Of a stretch of 64,000 nucleotides of DNA, positions 1 to 8,810 are shown in pieces. Each line of letters opens with the position of its first letter. The first letter of the stretch is position 1. This DNA is from Vibrionaceae bacterium. GTDB lineage: Bacteria > Pseudomonadota > Gammaproteobacteria > Enterobacterales > Vibrionaceae. The stretch is taken from positions 1 to 64,000 of the forward strand of contig JAAEZQ010000018.1 of the NCBI GenBank assembly GCA_018222805.1, written 5' to 3'. The notes under the pieces are model-generated. The model was not told the origin of the DNA and did not search any database. It saw nothing but the letters and a program-made list of their open reading frames with translations. Position numbers and translations under genes: made by a program.

Positions 1-83
1 GACCAATTGCTGACAATAACTCGCCAATTGGTAAAGATAAAAACCGCCGCGTTGTCATTTCCCTTGGGAGAACACAAGTTTAG
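1..83 (+). CDS. motY: C-terminal end of an OmpA-like protein, probably MotY (partial)
   Basis: Only the last 26 codons are present, in frame from base 3, ending in TAG at 81-83. The tail contains NRRVVISLGRTQV. The NRRV element is the usual last strand of the OmpA/MotB peptidoglycan-binding fold. From memory the wording fits MotY, the T-ring protein of the Na+-driven polar flagellar motor in vibrios. The body of the gene lies outside the window, so the name rests on this short tail and on the Vibrio context. Another OmpA-family protein remains possible. Confidence 0.6.
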   Translation, partial: PIADNNSPIGKDKNRRVVISLGRTQV

Positions 84-160
84 TGTTCGTATTTCTATAT
101 AGCTGACCGTTGAGACGGTTCAATATACCGGACATTTTTAGCCGGATTGGATCGTTGTTG

Positions 161-595
161 CTAGTTCAGACGAAACTTGGCGATGACTTCACAATTAGTT
201 GCGGTGTCGATTTTTTCAACTTGTTTGGCAATTACTGAGTTAGGATGACGTTTCATAAAATCAATCAGTGCTTTTGTGCAGCAACCGATGGATTCAATAA
301 AGCTGGCACAGTCTTTATTTGGGCATTGAGGAATGAGAGTCAGGACTTTTTCAGACGCGAGTTGAAGGTATCGGAGTTCATATTCCGTATCACCCGCCCG
401 TCGCCAAAACTGCGCTAGGTTGTGACAGGAAATAACGGAGATAAATAGACGTTCATCAGCTTCAATCTCCAAACAGTCACTGATATCTTCGCTTAATCTA
501 AGCGCTTGCTGGTAATGAAGAATACTACGTATCGGGTCATCTAATTGAAGGGCGGTATCGGCTAGAAGTGTGTGTTTTTCCCATTCACTGATCAT
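161..595 (-). CDS. DUF2753 family protein, probably TPR-like
   Basis: 144 aa, no signal peptide and no membrane segment. The N-terminal half (residues about 9-70) has the helix-turn-helix spacing of TPR repeats (TALQLDDPIRSILHYQQAL, then HNLAQFWRRAGD). The C-terminal half has cysteines at CPNKDC and GCC that could bind metal or form a disulfide. I recognise it as the DUF2753 family seen in vibrios, whose function I do not know. It is a single gene. A near-perfect Fur box lies about 40 bases upstream (636-650) and a weaker one overlaps the start, so iron control is likely. No catalytic motif is visible. Confidence 0.75.
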   Translation of the reverse strand: MISEWEKHTLLADTALQLDDPIRSILHYQQALRLSEDISDCLEIEADERLFISVISCHNLAQFWRRAGDTEYELRYLQLASEKVLTLIPQCPNKDCASFIESIGCCTKALIDFMKRHPNSVIAKQVEKIDTATNCEVIAKFRLN

Positions 596-605
596 TATCG
601 TTATC
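590..605 (-). promoter_or_regulatory. Weaker second Fur-box-like site
   Basis: On the minus strand this reads GATAACGATAATGATC, which matches the start of the Fur consensus with a few mismatches. It overlaps the ATG of the DUF2753 gene. Tandem Fur sites are common at strongly regulated promoters, but this one alone would be weak evidence. Confidence 0.35.
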
Positions 606-635
606 TCACATATCGAAGTTAGATCAAAATCTAAA

Positions 636-650
636 CGATAATCATTATCA
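636..650 (-). promoter_or_regulatory. Fur box upstream of the DUF2753 gene
   Basis: The plus strand reads CGATAATCATTATCA. It matches the 7-1-7 Fur consensus TGATAATNATTATCA at 13 of 14 defined bases and is an almost perfect palindrome. It sits 41 bases upstream of the start at 595. On the minus strand it also covers TTGATA, a possible -35 element, which fits repression by Fe-Fur. Confidence 0.7.
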
Positions 651-674
651 AGTAAAGTTTTTTGTTTATAAATA

Positions 675-699
675 AAAAGGCAGGTATCAGACCTGCCTT
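675..699 (-). terminator. Rho-independent terminator of gloA
   Basis: Perfect 9-bp stem AAGGCAGGT/ACCTGCCTT with a 5-nt loop, followed on the minus strand by a T run. It lies about 35 bases past the gloA stop codon. Confidence 0.85.
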
Positions 700-735
700 G
701 GATTATTCTTTAAACAATAGTTAACTAGAAAGGTA

Positions 736-1152
736 TTAACCTTCTAGACCTGCCGAAGCCTGTTTGTTTTGGATTAGCTCGATCATGTAGCCATCTGGAT
801 CTTTTACGAAAGCGATATGAGTAGTACCACCTTTAACAGGGCCTGGTTCACGCGTTACGTTACCGCCAACTGCTTTGATAGCGTCACAGGTTGTGTAGAT
901 ATCATCCACACCGATTGCGATATGACCATAAGCGCTACCTAGGTCATATTCCGTTGTACCCCAGTTGTAAGTTAGCTCAATAACCGCACCTTCTGATTCA
1001 TCACCGTAGCCTAGGAAGGCAAGAGTGTATTCGTACTCTTTGTTTTCGTTGGTACGAAGCAGCTTCATACCCATAACGTCAGTGTAAAACTTGATAGATT
1101 TGTCTAGATCACCCACGCGAAGCATGGTGTGTAGAATTCGACCGTTTGACAT
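736..1152 (-). CDS. gloA: Lactoylglutathione lyase (glyoxalase I)
   Basis: 138 aa. It isomerises the methylglyoxal-glutathione hemithioacetal to S-lactoylglutathione in the cytosol, the first step of methylglyoxal detoxification. A single VOC-type fold runs the full length. The four metal ligands of the Ni-type bacterial enzyme can be placed at H8 (RILHTM), E59 ([10 protein letters not shown]), H77 (YGHIAIGV) and E125 (YMIELIQ). Length matches the E. coli enzyme (135 aa). The start has an AGGAG ribosome site 6 bases upstream. It is followed by its own terminator and is probably transcribed alone or by read-through from nth. Confidence 0.96.
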   Translation of the reverse strand: MSNGRILHTMLRVGDLDKSIKFYTDVMGMKLLRTNENKEYEYTLAFLGYGDESEGAVIELTYNWGTTEYDLGSAYGHIAIGVDDIYTTCDAIKAVGGNVTREPGPVKGGTTHIAFVKDPDGYMIELIQNKQASAGLEG

Positions 1153-1182
1153 TTTTAACTCCTAGCTTTCATTTAGACAGCA

Positions 1183-1824
1183 TTAGCTATCTGGGTATAC
1201 TTTCTCTTTATATTCGCACAAATCTTCAATAATGCAGCTACCGCAGCGTGGCTTTCTCGCCAAACAAGTGTAACGACCATGAAGAATGAGCCAGTGGTGA
1301 ACATCGAGTTTAAACTCTTTAGGCACCACTTTTAATAGTTTTTGCTCTACATCATCGACCGTTTTACCCATGGCAAATTTCGTACGATTTGAGACACGAT
1401 AAATATGAGTATCGACGGCGATGGTAGGCCAACCAAAAGCGGTATTGAGAACAACGTTTGCCGTTTTTCTTCCAACGCCTGGTAGAGCCTCAAGCGCTGC
1501 ACGATCTTCCGGAACCTCACCATTGTGCTTTTCCAGTAAGATCTTACAGGTTTTGATGGTGTTTTCTGCTTTCGAATTAAACAGGCCAATGGTTTTGATG
1601 TACTCTTTTAAGCCATCGACACCTAAATCAAAAATGCTCTGTGGCGTATTTGCAACAGGGAACAGTTTGTCAGTGGCTTTATTTACGCTGACATCCGTCG
1701 CCTGGGCTGAGAGTAATACAGCGATAAGCAGTTCAAAGGGAGAGCTCCAGTTTAGCTCGGTCTGAGGGTTTGGATTGTTTTCCCTTAATCGTTGTAAAAT
1801 TTCAATTCTTTTGACTTTGTTCAT
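1183..1824 (-). CDS. nth: Endonuclease III, DNA glycosylase/AP lyase
   Basis: 213 aa, close to E. coli Nth (211). It removes oxidised pyrimidines and cleaves the abasic site by beta-elimination in base-excision repair. The helix-hairpin-helix LPGVGRKTAN carries the catalytic lysine K120, and the essential aspartate is D138 (IAVDTH). The [4Fe-4S] cluster cysteines have the exact family spacing C-X6-C-X2-C-X5-C at 187, 194, 197 and 203. It lies directly downstream of the rsx operon, as in E. coli, but a terminator separates the two here. Confidence 0.97.
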   Translation of the reverse strand: MNKVKRIEILQRLRENNPNPQTELNWSSPFELLIAVLLSAQATDVSVNKATDKLFPVANTPQSIFDLGVDGLKEYIKTIGLFNSKAENTIKTCKILLEKHNGEVPEDRAALEALPGVGRKTANVVLNTAFGWPTIAVDTHIYRVSNRTKFAMGKTVDDVEQKLLKVVPKEFKLDVHHWLILHGRYTCLARKPRCGSCIIEDLCEYKEKVYPDS

Positions 1825-1856
1825 TGCTGATTTCCAATACCGTCTTGGCGGTTTAT

Positions 1857-1889
1857 GAAAAAGGCCCTACGAATGGTAGAGCCTTATTT
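1857..1889 (-). terminator. Terminator at the end of the rsx operon
   Basis: Minus strand: stem AAGGCTCTAC/GTAGGGCCTT (one G-T pair), 5-nt loop, then TTTTT. It lies between the rsxE stop and the nth start, so nth is only partly coupled to rsx. Confidence 0.75.
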
Positions 1890-1901
1890 TTATTATGCAT
1901 T

Positions 1902-2594
1902 CTAAGCATTAGTGACGCGGGCACGCTCTATGGCTGGTTTTTCTTCTTTTGGCTGTCGCGCCTGAATCGAACTATCGATAATATTTTTTATTGCGATCAG
2001 CAAGCCAACACCAATAAAAGCACCTGGTGGTAGCAGAGCCAGAAGGAAGCTGCTATCGAAGTGGAATACTTCAATTCTAAGCGAAGCTGCCCAATCGCCT
2101 AAAAGTAAATCTGCACCGTCAAAGAACGTGCCGTTACCAATTAGCTCACGCATAGCGCCTAACACAACTAATACGCTGGTCATGCCTAAGCCCATCCATA
2201 AGCCGTCTAAAGCCGAAGGTAGCACATCGTTTTTCGATGCATAGGCTTCTGCCCGGCCAATAATGATACAGTTGGTTACGATCAGCGGGATGAAGATACC
2301 GAGTGAAAGATACAAGCCGTACGCGTAGGCATTCATTAAAAGCTGTACACAGGTTACCAGTGAAGCAATGATCATTACGAAGACCGGAATACGGATCTCT
2401 TTTGGCACGTAGTTACGGATGAGAGAAACCGTTACGTTTGAGCCGACCAGCACCAATAGTGTGGCAATACCAAGGCCAAGTGCGTTTGTGATCGTTGATG
2501 ATACGGCTAAAAGAGGGCAAAGACCAAGCAACTGAACTAATGCCGGGTTGTTGTTCCACATACCGTTCTTCATCAGCAGTTTGTTTTCACTCAT
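1902..2594 (-). CDS. rsxE: Rnf/Rsx electron transport complex subunit E
   Basis: 230 aa integral membrane protein with about six hydrophobic helices. It is homologous to RsxA and NqrD/NqrE: the [18 protein letters not shown] motif near the N-terminus is the paired-subunit signature, related to [18 protein letters not shown] in RsxA. It forms part of the membrane core of the complex that passes electrons between NADH and a low-potential acceptor such as ferredoxin, or to the SoxR-reducing system. It is the last gene of rsxABCDGE and overlaps rsxG by 4 bases. Confidence 0.96.
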   Translation of the reverse strand: MSENKLLMKNGMWNNNPALVQLLGLCPLLAVSSTITNALGLGIATLLVLVGSNVTVSLIRNYVPKEIRIPVFVMIIASLVTCVQLLMNAYAYGLYLSLGIFIPLIVTNCIIIGRAEAYASKNDVLPSALDGLWMGLGMTSVLVVLGAMRELIGNGTFFDGADLLLGDWAASLRIEVFHFDSSFLLALLPPGAFIGVGLLIAIKNIIDSSIQARQPKEEKPAIERARVTNA

Positions 2595-3226
2595 TGGTTG
2601 CCTCCTTTGCAGTCTAGGGGCTGACTGAGAATCTCATTACGGGTTTTATTTACATAGTTTACGGTGTTTCTGACCACTTTGACTACGGCTCTTGGCGTAA
2701 TCGTCGCCCCAGTAAACTGATCAAAATCACCGCCATCTTTACGAACTCGCCAAGAATTCCAGTTTGCTTCCGTGACTTCTTTTCCGGCAAAACTCAGGAT
2801 CCAATCTGTTACACGAAGGTCGATTTTATCGCCTAACCCTGGTGTTTCTTGATGACTAAGGACGCGTGTACCCAGTATTTTCCCTTGGCTATCAATACCA
2901 GTGATGACTTTTATCTCACCGTTGTAACCGTCTGGTGCTATAGACTCAATCGCGATTGCCGTTGGCTCGCCATTTTTAGTCGCAATATAAGCTGGCATTG
3001 CGTGTAATGTCCCAAGCTCTGGTGAGTTGACCATAGTACACGCTTGCGTTAACGCGTTGTCATGCATAGTCTCAGGAATAACCTGATTAAGCACGGACAA
3101 CAACTGTTTACGTTCTTGCTGTTTGATTTGATCTTTGGTTAAGTACTGAGTCAATGCCACTAGACCAGTTGTGGCACAAGCAAAGATAGCGAGTGTCAGA
3201 CCATTTTTTCTAATTGCGGTTAACAT
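2591..3226 (-). CDS. rsxG: Rnf/Rsx electron transport complex subunit G
   Basis: 211 aa from the ATG at 3226, which has GAGG 5 bases upstream. An upstream in-frame start at 3271 would lie inside rsxD and add a non-conserved leader. There is one N-terminal membrane anchor (residues about 8-30), then a periplasmic FMN-binding domain. The sequence [13 protein letters not shown] holds the S/T-GAT motif whose last threonine carries covalent FMN through a phosphodiester bond. It is the flavin-bearing electron carrier of the complex and is homologous to NqrC. Confidence 0.95.
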   Translation of the reverse strand: MLTAIRKNGLTLAIFACATTGLVALTQYLTKDQIKQQERKQLLSVLNQVIPETMHDNALTQACTMVNSPELGTLHAMPAYIATKNGEPTAIAIESIAPDGYNGEIKVITGIDSQGKILGTRVLSHQETPGLGDKIDLRVTDWILSFAGKEVTEANWNSWRVRKDGGDFDQFTGATITPRAVVKVVRNTVNYVNKTRNEILSQPLDCKGGNQ

Positions 3227-3233
3227 GTTTACC

Positions 3234-4280
3234 TCAGTGACCGTAAGTTCTAGGTTTGGTGTAGTAGTCAATCAGTGGCACGCACATGTTGGCCAGCAGA
3301 ACTGCGAATGCAACGCCATCGGGGAAACCACCCCAACTACGGATGATAAAGACGAGTGCGCCGATGAGAGCACCAAAAATCAGGCGACCTTTGACCGTGG
3401 TTGAAGCCGAGACTGGGTCCGTTGCGATAAAGAAGGCTCCCAGCATGGTCGCTCCCGACAATAAATGGAAGGCAGGCGACGCCGTTTCTCCCGGAGTGAG
3501 CAGCGTGAACACTAGGCTAAACAAGGTCAAACTCACTAGGAAGCCAGCGGGGATGTACCACTGAATAATACGCTTTTTGATCATCACTAGGCCGCCAATA
3601 AAGTAAGCGACATTGACCCACTGCCAACCAATCCCCGCCACACCTGAAAAAATAGGCTGTGACAGAATTTCACTCGGCGTTGCGCCTGTATGCAGTCCAG
3701 TTTTAAAGGCATCGAGTGGTGTTGCCATTGTTACACCATCAACACCTGCTCGTACTTGCTGAAGCGATAGACCATCAATGTCAAATCCAGTAAAAATCAG
3801 GGATAAGACGTCTGCAAAATTCACATGATCTGGAATAAGAGATGTCGGTACACTCCAGCTTGTCATTTGAACCGGGAAGGAAATAAGCAGCACAACATAA
3901 GCTACCATCGCTGGGTTAAATAGGTTTTGTCCAAGACCACCATAGAGATGCTTTGCTATTACAATAGCGAAAACTAAGCCAATGACGGTGAGCCACCAAG
4001 GGGACCAAGGTGGAATAGCAACCGCCAGCAGCCAAGCCGTAACGATGGCACTGTTATCACGAAGTGCTCGAGTTGGGGAGCGCTTCCGGGCGACCATCAC
4101 CAATGCTTCCAGAGCTATCGCTACAGTAATGGCAAACATAAGTTGGATAAGTGTTCCCCAGCCAAAGAAGTAAGTTTGAGCCGCTAAACCAGGGATCGCA
4201 CACAGTGCCACCCATTTCATCAAATCAGGCGTGCTACGACGACTGTGGGTATGCGGTGAGCTGGCTATAAAAAACGACAT
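3234..4280 (-). CDS. rsxD: Rnf/Rsx electron transport complex subunit D
   Basis: 348 aa, polytopic membrane protein of the NqrB/RnfD family. It starts [17 protein letters not shown], the typical N-terminus. The covalent FMN site is the SGAT motif in [14 protein letters not shown] (about residue 268), and TDPVSASTT follows as in the family. Its ATG shares a base with the rsxC stop codon, which indicates translational coupling. Length agrees with E. coli RsxD (352). Confidence 0.96.
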   Translation of the reverse strand: MSFFIASSPHTHSRRSTPDLMKWVALCAIPGLAAQTYFFGWGTLIQLMFAITVAIALEALVMVARKRSPTRALRDNSAIVTAWLLAVAIPPWSPWWLTVIGLVFAIVIAKHLYGGLGQNLFNPAMVAYVVLLISFPVQMTSWSVPTSLIPDHVNFADVLSLIFTGFDIDGLSLQQVRAGVDGVTMATPLDAFKTGLHTGATPSEILSQPIFSGVAGIGWQWVNVAYFIGGLVMIKKRIIQWYIPAGFLVSLTLFSLVFTLLTPGETASPAFHLLSGATMLGAFFIATDPVSASTTVKGRLIFGALIGALVFIIRSWGGFPDGVAFAVLLANMCVPLIDYYTKPRTYGH

Positions 4281-6517
4281 TACTCGTTCTCCTCGGTATT
4301 ATTTTTGTTTGCTTCTTGCTGAGCTTTGCGTGCTTTGGCGCGAGCAATGGCAGCGGCTACAGCGGCTTTCTTCGGATCTTCTGTTTGCTCTGCCGGGGCT
4401 ACATCTTCAGCTGGTTTTGATTCTGCTTCTTGCCCAGCTTTGCGTGCTTTCTTCGGATCTTCCGCTTGCTCTGCCGGAGCTACATCTTCAGCTGGTTTTG
4501 ATTCTGCTTCTTGCCCAGCTTTGCGTGCTTTCGCACGAGCTATCGCAGCAGCGACCGCGGCTTTCTTCGGATCTTCCGCTTGCTCTGCCGGAGCTACATC
4601 TTCAGCTGGTGTTGAATCCGTTTCTTTCCCCGCTTTGCGCGCTTTAGCACGAGCAATGGCAGCGGCTACAGCAGCTTTTTTGTCTTCTGGCTCAGCTGAA
4701 GGTGTGCTTTCCTCTTGCTGTGCTTTTTTCGCTTTGGCACGGGCTATTGCAGCGGCAACCGCTGATTTCTTGTCAGCTGTTTTATCGCTTGAATCGTCGT
4801 TCTGTTCTTTCTCTGCCTTACGTTCACGAGCTAGGCGTTTACGTTCTTCACGCAGCTTGGCCATCTCGGTGTTATCCGGCTCTGCAGCGCCTGCTTCGGC
4901 GGCAGCGGCTTGTTTGGCTTTTGCTTTCGCTATCGCCGCAGCAACAGCAGGTTTCACTGTAGGTTCGGCTTTCTCTTCTGCGTTTGCTTTTTGCGCTTTC
5001 ACTCGAGCAATCGCAGCGGCTATCGCATCGTCGCCACCTTTAGATTTCATGTCTTTGCGGCGTTCATCGGCCGCTTTCTTAAAGCGGTTTTCTCGTTCTG
5101 CTTTTTCGCGCTCCATACGTGCTTTTTTCTCTTCAAAGCGTAGTTTCGCACGTTCAGCGGCTTCTGATTCTTGCGCTCGGGTTCGAATTTCGGCTTTTGC
5201 TTGGCGATAGTATTGAACCAGTGGAATTTCGCTTGGACACACAAAGGCACAAGCACCACATTCAATGCAGTCTTTCAGGTTTAGCGCTTCAAGCTTGTCA
5301 TACTCTTCCGCTTTGGAGTGCCATAAGAGCTGTTGCGGGAGCAGTGATGCAGGACAGGCTTCAGCACATTGACCACAGCGAATACATTCCATCTCATACT
5401 GACTGGCAGAAATTTCAAAGCGGGTCGGAGCAAGAATACAGTTGGCAGTCTTGGTTATTGGCACGTGAGAGTGAGGGAGAGTAAAGCCCATCATAGGGCC
5501 ACCCATGATCAAACGCTGAAGCTTTTTGTCGGCTTTGTAGCCAAATTCATCAAGCAGATCTTGTACTGGTGTTCCTAAAAGAGCCCAAACATTGCGTGGC
5601 TTCTTAAAGGTTTTACCTGTCAGAGTAACAATTCGCTCAATCATTGGCTCGCCATCAATGACGGCACGTTTGATTGAGTACAAAGTGCCCACGTTTTGAA
5701 CCAGAATGCCAATATCTGCCGGGATCGCGCCACTAGGCACTTCTTTATTGGTCAGAATTTTGATCAGCTGCTTCTCGCCGCCTGACGGGTATTTGGTTGG
5801 GATAACGCGGATAACAATATCTTTATTTAAAGCTGCATTCTCTAGTGCTTTAATTGCAGCTGGTTTGTTATCTTCGATACCAATGATAGTCAGTTTTGGT
5901 TTTAGGATATGCTCTACAATCTCAATGCCTTGAATCAATTCATCGGCATGTTCCTGCATTAATTTGTCGTCGGCCGTAATGTATGGCTCACACTCTGCTG
6001 CGTTCACAATCAGAATTTCTGTTCGAGCAACACCGGATTGGATCTTCTTCGCCGTTGGGAAACCTGCGCCACCCATACCCGAAATACCAGCAAGACGTAT
6101 AACGTCGATTAACGCATCAGCGGGTTCTTGCGTGTAGTCAGCAACGGGCGTTTTCTCACACCAAGTATCTTTACCGTCAGTCGTGATAACTGCACACAGT
6201 TCGCTTAGCCCTGATGGGTGAGCAACCGTTCTGGGTTCAATCGCGGAGATTTTGCCGGATGTCGGCGCGTGAACTGGCGCGGTAAAACCCGATTCGGACT
6301 GTGTTAAAGGCTGACCTTTCAACACGTTTTCACCAACGGCAACGAGGAGGTTACCTGCTTTACCAATATGCTGTTTTAACGGCAGTACGATCTCTGCTGG
6401 AATCGCTGCGCGCAGTAATTCTGTTTTATTGGATTGTTTTTTGTTTTCTGCCGGATGCACACCGCCTGGGAAATCCCAAAGCGACCCAGTACGAATTTGT
6501 TCAATCAAAGACAACAT
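4280..6517 (-). CDS. rsxC: Rnf/Rsx electron transport complex subunit C, with repeat-expanded tail
   Basis: 745 aa. It is the NADH-side subunit at the cytoplasmic face, binding FMN/NADH and two [4Fe-4S] clusters. Order: N-terminal RnfC/SLBB region with the glycine-rich [15 protein letters not shown] nucleotide-binding loop (about 145-160), then two ferredoxin motifs [12 protein letters not shown] and [12 protein letters not shown] (about 375-430), then a charged Glu/Lys/Arg coiled coil, then a tail of imperfect Ala/Lys-rich repeats built on [12 protein letters not shown] (six full units and one lacking 11 residues). The repeats at 4360-4700 are nearly identical in DNA and so likely vary in number between strains. 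The tail is a family feature, but copy number is not conserved. Confidence 0.95.
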   Translation of the reverse strand: MLSLIEQIRTGSLWDFPGGVHPAENKKQSNKTELLRAAIPAEIVLPLKQHIGKAGNLLVAVGENVLKGQPLTQSESGFTAPVHAPTSGKISAIEPRTVAHPSGLSELCAVITTDGKDTWCEKTPVADYTQEPADALIDVIRLAGISGMGGAGFPTAKKIQSGVARTEILIVNAAECEPYITADDKLMQEHADELIQGIEIVEHILKPKLTIIGIEDNKPAAIKALENAALNKDIVIRVIPTKYPSGGEKQLIKILTNKEVPSGAIPADIGILVQNVGTLYSIKRAVIDGEPMIERIVTLTGKTFKKPRNVWALLGTPVQDLLDEFGYKADKKLQRLIMGGPMMGFTLPHSHVPITKTANCILAPTRFEISASQYEMECIRCGQCAEACPASLLPQQLLWHSKAEEYDKLEALNLKDCIECGACAFVCPSEIPLVQYYRQAKAEIRTRAQESEAAERAKLRFEEKKARMEREKAERENRFKKAADERRKDMKSKGGDDAIAAAIARVKAQKANAEEKAEPTVKPAVAAAIAKAKAKQAAAAEAGAAEPDNTEMAKLREERKRLARERKAEKEQNDDSSDKTADKKSAVAAAIARAKAKKAQQEESTPSAEPEDKKAAVAAAIARAKARKAGKETDSTPAEDVAPAEQAEDPKKAAVAAAIARAKARKAGQEAESKPAEDVAPAEQAEDPKKARKAGQEAESKPAEDVAPAEQTEDPKKAAVAAAIARAKARKAQQEANKNNTEENE
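4363..4700 (-). repeat. Tandem repeat inside rsxC
   Basis: Near-identical units begin at about 4368, 4449 and 4563, so the spacings are 81 and 114 bases (27 and 38 codons). The 33-base difference is an in-frame loss of the [11 protein letters not shown] block from one unit. All lengths are multiples of three, so the reading frame is kept. Confidence 0.85.
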
Positions 6518-6525
6518 ACGAAACC

Positions 6526-7122
6526 TTAATTAATTGAATCTTTCACGTTCGCTGCATCTTGGGCAGCATCCGTAATATCCACGACTGGAATGGTATTAAG
6601 TTGCCATTTCCAGCTTTCTGTGGTGGTTGCCACAGGAATCATTTCAATACAGTCAGTCGGACATGGGGCAACACATAAGTCACAACCTGTACATTCTTCT
6701 TTGATAACGGTGTGAAGTGCCTTGGTTCCGCCAACGATGGCATCGACAGGACAGGCCTGAATGCACTTGGTACATCCAATGCACATGTCTTCGTGAATGA
6801 ACGCGACCGTAGGGACTTTGTTTTCAAGATCGTGTGCAGACTCTTCTGGCTCTACACCCATAAGATCGGCTAACTTCTCTATCGTTGCCTGACCACCCGG
6901 AGGACATTTATTGATATGGTCACCATTAGCAATTGCTTCTGCATAAGGGCGACAGCCTGGGTAGCCGCATTGACCGCATTGGGTCTGAGGCAAGATGGCA
7001 TCGATTTGATCAACGATTGGATCCGCCTCAACTTTGAAGCGAATAGAGGCAAAACCAAGGATGGCTCCGAAAATCGCAGCAAGTACAGCGAGTGCGATGA
7101 TCGCAATTAGAATCGTACTCAT
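6526..7122 (-). CDS. rsxB: Rnf/Rsx electron transport complex subunit B (ferredoxin-like)
   Basis: 198 aa. One N-terminal membrane helix (residues 1-25) anchors a cytoplasmic iron-sulfur protein. An Fe-S-domain motif CGQCGYPGC (about residues 49-57) with a later CPPGG is followed by two ferredoxin 4Fe-4S motifs, [19 protein letters not shown] and [16 protein letters not shown] (about 117-165). It relays electrons between RsxC and the membrane flavoproteins. It lies 8 bases from rsxC and 3 bases from rsxA in the same operon. Confidence 0.96.
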   Translation of the reverse strand: MSTILIAIIALAVLAAIFGAILGFASIRFKVEADPIVDQIDAILPQTQCGQCGYPGCRPYAEAIANGDHINKCPPGGQATIEKLADLMGVEPEESAHDLENKVPTVAFIHEDMCIGCTKCIQACPVDAIVGGTKALHTVIKEECTGCDLCVAPCPTDCIEMIPVATTTESWKWQLNTIPVVDITDAAQDAANVKDSIN

Positions 7123-7125
7123 TGT

Positions 7126-7704
7126 TTACTTCACCAAACCAGTAAAGCCCATAAAGGCAAGCGACATTAATCCGGCAGTGATCATAGCAATGGAGGCTCC
7201 TTTGAAAGGAAGCGGTACGTCTGCGGCAGCAATTCGCTCGCGCATAGAGGCAAATAGAATCAATACAAGTGAAAAGCCGACTGCTGCACCAAAACCATAA
7301 ACGATAGACTCGATGAAGTTATGGTTTTCATTAATATTTAGTAGCGCAACACCAAGTACCGCACAGTTAGTGGTGATTAGCGGTAAGAAGATGCCCAAGA
7401 GGCGATAGAGCGTCGGGCTGGTTTTGTGCACAACCATCTCTGTGAACTGAACCACAACAGCGATAACCAAGATAAAGCTCATGGTTCTAAGATATTCGAT
7501 ACCTAATGGGCGAAGGATGTAGCTCTCTACTAAATACGAACACACAGACGCGAGCGTTAGCACGAAAGTCGTTGCCAAGCCCATACCAATTGCTGTTTCC
7601 AGTTTTTTGGACACGCCCATAAACGGACAGAGGCCCAAAAATTTTACCAGTACAAAGTTGTTCACCAGCACAGTGCCGACTAACAACAAAACATATTCGG
7701 TCAT
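7126..7704 (-). CDS. rsxA: Rnf/Rsx electron transport complex subunit A
   Basis: 192 aa from the ATG at 7704 ([20 protein letters not shown]), the conserved family N-terminus. An upstream in-frame start at 7764 would add 20 non-conserved residues and is rejected. Six membrane helices; the motif [18 protein letters not shown] marks the RnfA/NqrE family. With RsxE it forms the central antiparallel pair of the membrane core. It is the first gene of rsxABCDGE; the promoter should lie in 7705-7985. Confidence 0.96.
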   Translation of the reverse strand: MTEYVLLLVGTVLVNNFVLVKFLGLCPFMGVSKKLETAIGMGLATTFVLTLASVCSYLVESYILRPLGIEYLRTMSFILVIAVVVQFTEMVVHKTSPTLYRLLGIFLPLITTNCAVLGVALLNINENHNFIESIVYGFGAAVGFSLVLILFASMRERIAAADVPLPFKGASIAMITAGLMSLAFMGFTGLVK

Positions 7705-8004
7705 AGTTTCTACGTTCTTAAAATCCGATCCCAATATTATCGTGTTTTGTGACACCAATAACAACCAGTGAACGATGTGGTTTTATATACACGGTGGAAA
7801 AATAGCCGTCTATGTGATTCAGATAGATGAATTTTTATCTGAATGAGAGGGTTGGTGAATGATTTGTGGGCCAAATTAGGGTAAGAAGTTTGCTGATTGG
7901 TAGGCTTTGATTCACAGTGCTGTGACTCGACAATGTCAGGTTGATGGTCCAACACTCCGATCTGAGATAAAAGTTTGGAACCAACTTGTCGCAGCTTCAA
8001 AACG

Positions 8005-8035
8005 AAAAAAGCTCAGTTAAACCACTGAGCTTTTT
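8005..8035 (-). terminator. Terminator behind the tRNA-Asn remnant
   Basis: 12-bp perfect stem AAAAAGCTCAGT/ACTGAGCTTTTT with a 6-nt loop and T run on the minus strand. It is the outer copy of the hairpin-plus-tRNA-end duplication and would have ended transcription of a lost second tRNA-Asn. Confidence 0.8.
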
Positions 8036-8044
8036 CCTTGAATT

Positions 8045-8066
8045 TGGCTCCCCCTGCGGGACTCGA
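8045..8066 (-). pseudogene. Remnant of a second tRNA-Asn gene (last 22 nt)
   Basis: These 22 bases, including the encoded CCA, are identical to the 3' end of the intact tRNA-Asn at 8163-8238. The match runs to 27 bases if the flank is included (8040-8066 against 8158-8184). After 8066 similarity to the tRNA stops abruptly (CGCGGGCGGCC follows), so the acceptor 5' half, D arm and anticodon arm are gone. Confidence 0.85.
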
Positions 8067-8124
8067 CGCGGGCGGCCAGCTCTGAGACATTTACTTGGAA
8101 CAAGTAAGTCGCATCTTAGAAACG

Positions 8125-8154
8125 AAAAAGCCGCGTCTTACGACACGGCTTTTT
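8125..8154 (-). terminator. Terminator of tRNA-Asn
   Basis: Stem AAAAAGCCGTGTC/GACGCGGCTTTTT (minus strand, one G-T pair) with a 4-nt loop, starting 9 bases past the tRNA 3' end. Confidence 0.85.
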
Positions 8155-8162
8155 CTGGAATT

Positions 8163-8238
8163 TGGCTCCCCCTGCGGGACTCGAACCTGCGACATACGGA
8201 TTAACAGTCCGCCGTTCTACCAACTGAACTAAGGGGGA
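8163..8238 (-). tRNA. tRNA-Asn (GTT)
   Basis: 76 nt including an encoded CCA. Acceptor TCCCCCT pairs with AGGGGGA; discriminator G; D loop AGTTCAGTTGGTAGA; anticodon loop CTGTTAA with anticodon GTT; T loop GGTTCGAGTCC. The anticodon arm matches E. coli tRNA-Asn as I remember it. It is followed by its own terminator. Confidence 0.98.
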
Positions 8239-8376
8239 ATTGCTTTGCTTGAAAGCGGGGCAAATCTTACCGACCGCTAAATCTGCTGTCAACAGTAATA
8301 AAATACATTTTTTTGAAAAAATATCACGTCAAGCTCTTTACTTTTTTGTATGGCTTGTCAGTAAAGGGCTAGGGTT

Positions 8377-8403
8377 ACTTATCCACTAAAATTGTGGATA
8401 AGT
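8377..8403. promoter_or_regulatory. Inverted pair of DnaA-box-like sites
   Basis: Perfect 10-bp inverted repeat ACTTATCCAC...GTGGATAAGT around a 7-nt spacer. The right half on the minus strand reads TTATCCACA, the consensus DnaA box (9 of 9). The left half reads TTATCCACT (8 of 9). E. coli uvrB is known to have DnaA-box sequence in its promoter region, so the position makes sense. Confidence 0.5.
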
Positions 8404-8766
8404 GTGTTGATGAAATCTGAGTAAAGTTATTTGATATGCAACACGGTTTATCTTTCCTGCATTTGTAAGCAGAATTATGCACTAATTACGCAGATAATAC
8501 AGGGGTTTATTAGTTAATGAGTAGAAATAGTCAAAGTGGATAAAATTTAGACTTTTGGGAGGGAGGGAACTTTATACTGTTTTTTGGGGAAAACTTGTGG
8601 AAATATGAAAAATGATATTTGAGAGTAATCATTGACTAGGGCGACGTACTATATCAGAGCATTTCAGGTAAGGCTATAGCGATATGGATAAAGGAAGAAA
8701 TTTAGCATTAATGATAGATAATACTCAGGTAGACGTGTATTTCATTTACTAAGGTATACATATAAA

Positions 8767-8782
8767 GTGTATATATATACAG
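8767..8782 (+). promoter_or_regulatory. LexA (SOS) box of uvrB
   Basis: GTGTATATATATACAG differs from the LexA consensus CTGT-N8-ACAG only at the first base, and the spacer is the ideal alternating AT. It ends 28 bases before the uvrB ATG, in the right place to block transcription. uvrB is a classic SOS gene. Confidence 0.85.
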
Positions 8783-8810
8783 TTAGTCCGCAGTGAAGTT
8801 AAGGAACGGT

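Larger units (their letters stand above)
7705..8162. other. Gap between rsxA and tRNA-Asn
   Basis: 458 bases without a protein gene. It holds the rsx upstream region (about 7705-7985, no clear promoter picked out by eye), then two terminator hairpins and a 22-nt tRNA-Asn remnant, described separately. Short open frames here overlap the tRNA remnant and are not credible genes. Confidence 0.6.
8239..8810. other. Long upstream region of uvrB
   Basis: 572 bases, AT-rich, no credible gene. It contains a perfect inverted pair of DnaA-box-like sites at 8377-8403, a further AGTGGATAA at about 8538, and a LexA box at 8767-8782 close to the uvrB start. Confidence 0.6.

Noticed and set aside
4326..5210. 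294-codon open frame on the plus strand opposite rsxC
   Set aside because: It is Ala/Ser/Phe-rich and mirrors the repetitive rsxC tail. It exists because the repeats lack stops in that frame; no ribosome site and no family resemblance.
8045..8066. Second functional tRNA gene
   Set aside because: Only the last 22 nt are present; no anticodon arm.
7986..8204. 72-codon plus-strand frame over the tRNA-Asn remnant
   Set aside because: It runs through two terminators and the tRNA 3' ends, so it is not a protein gene.
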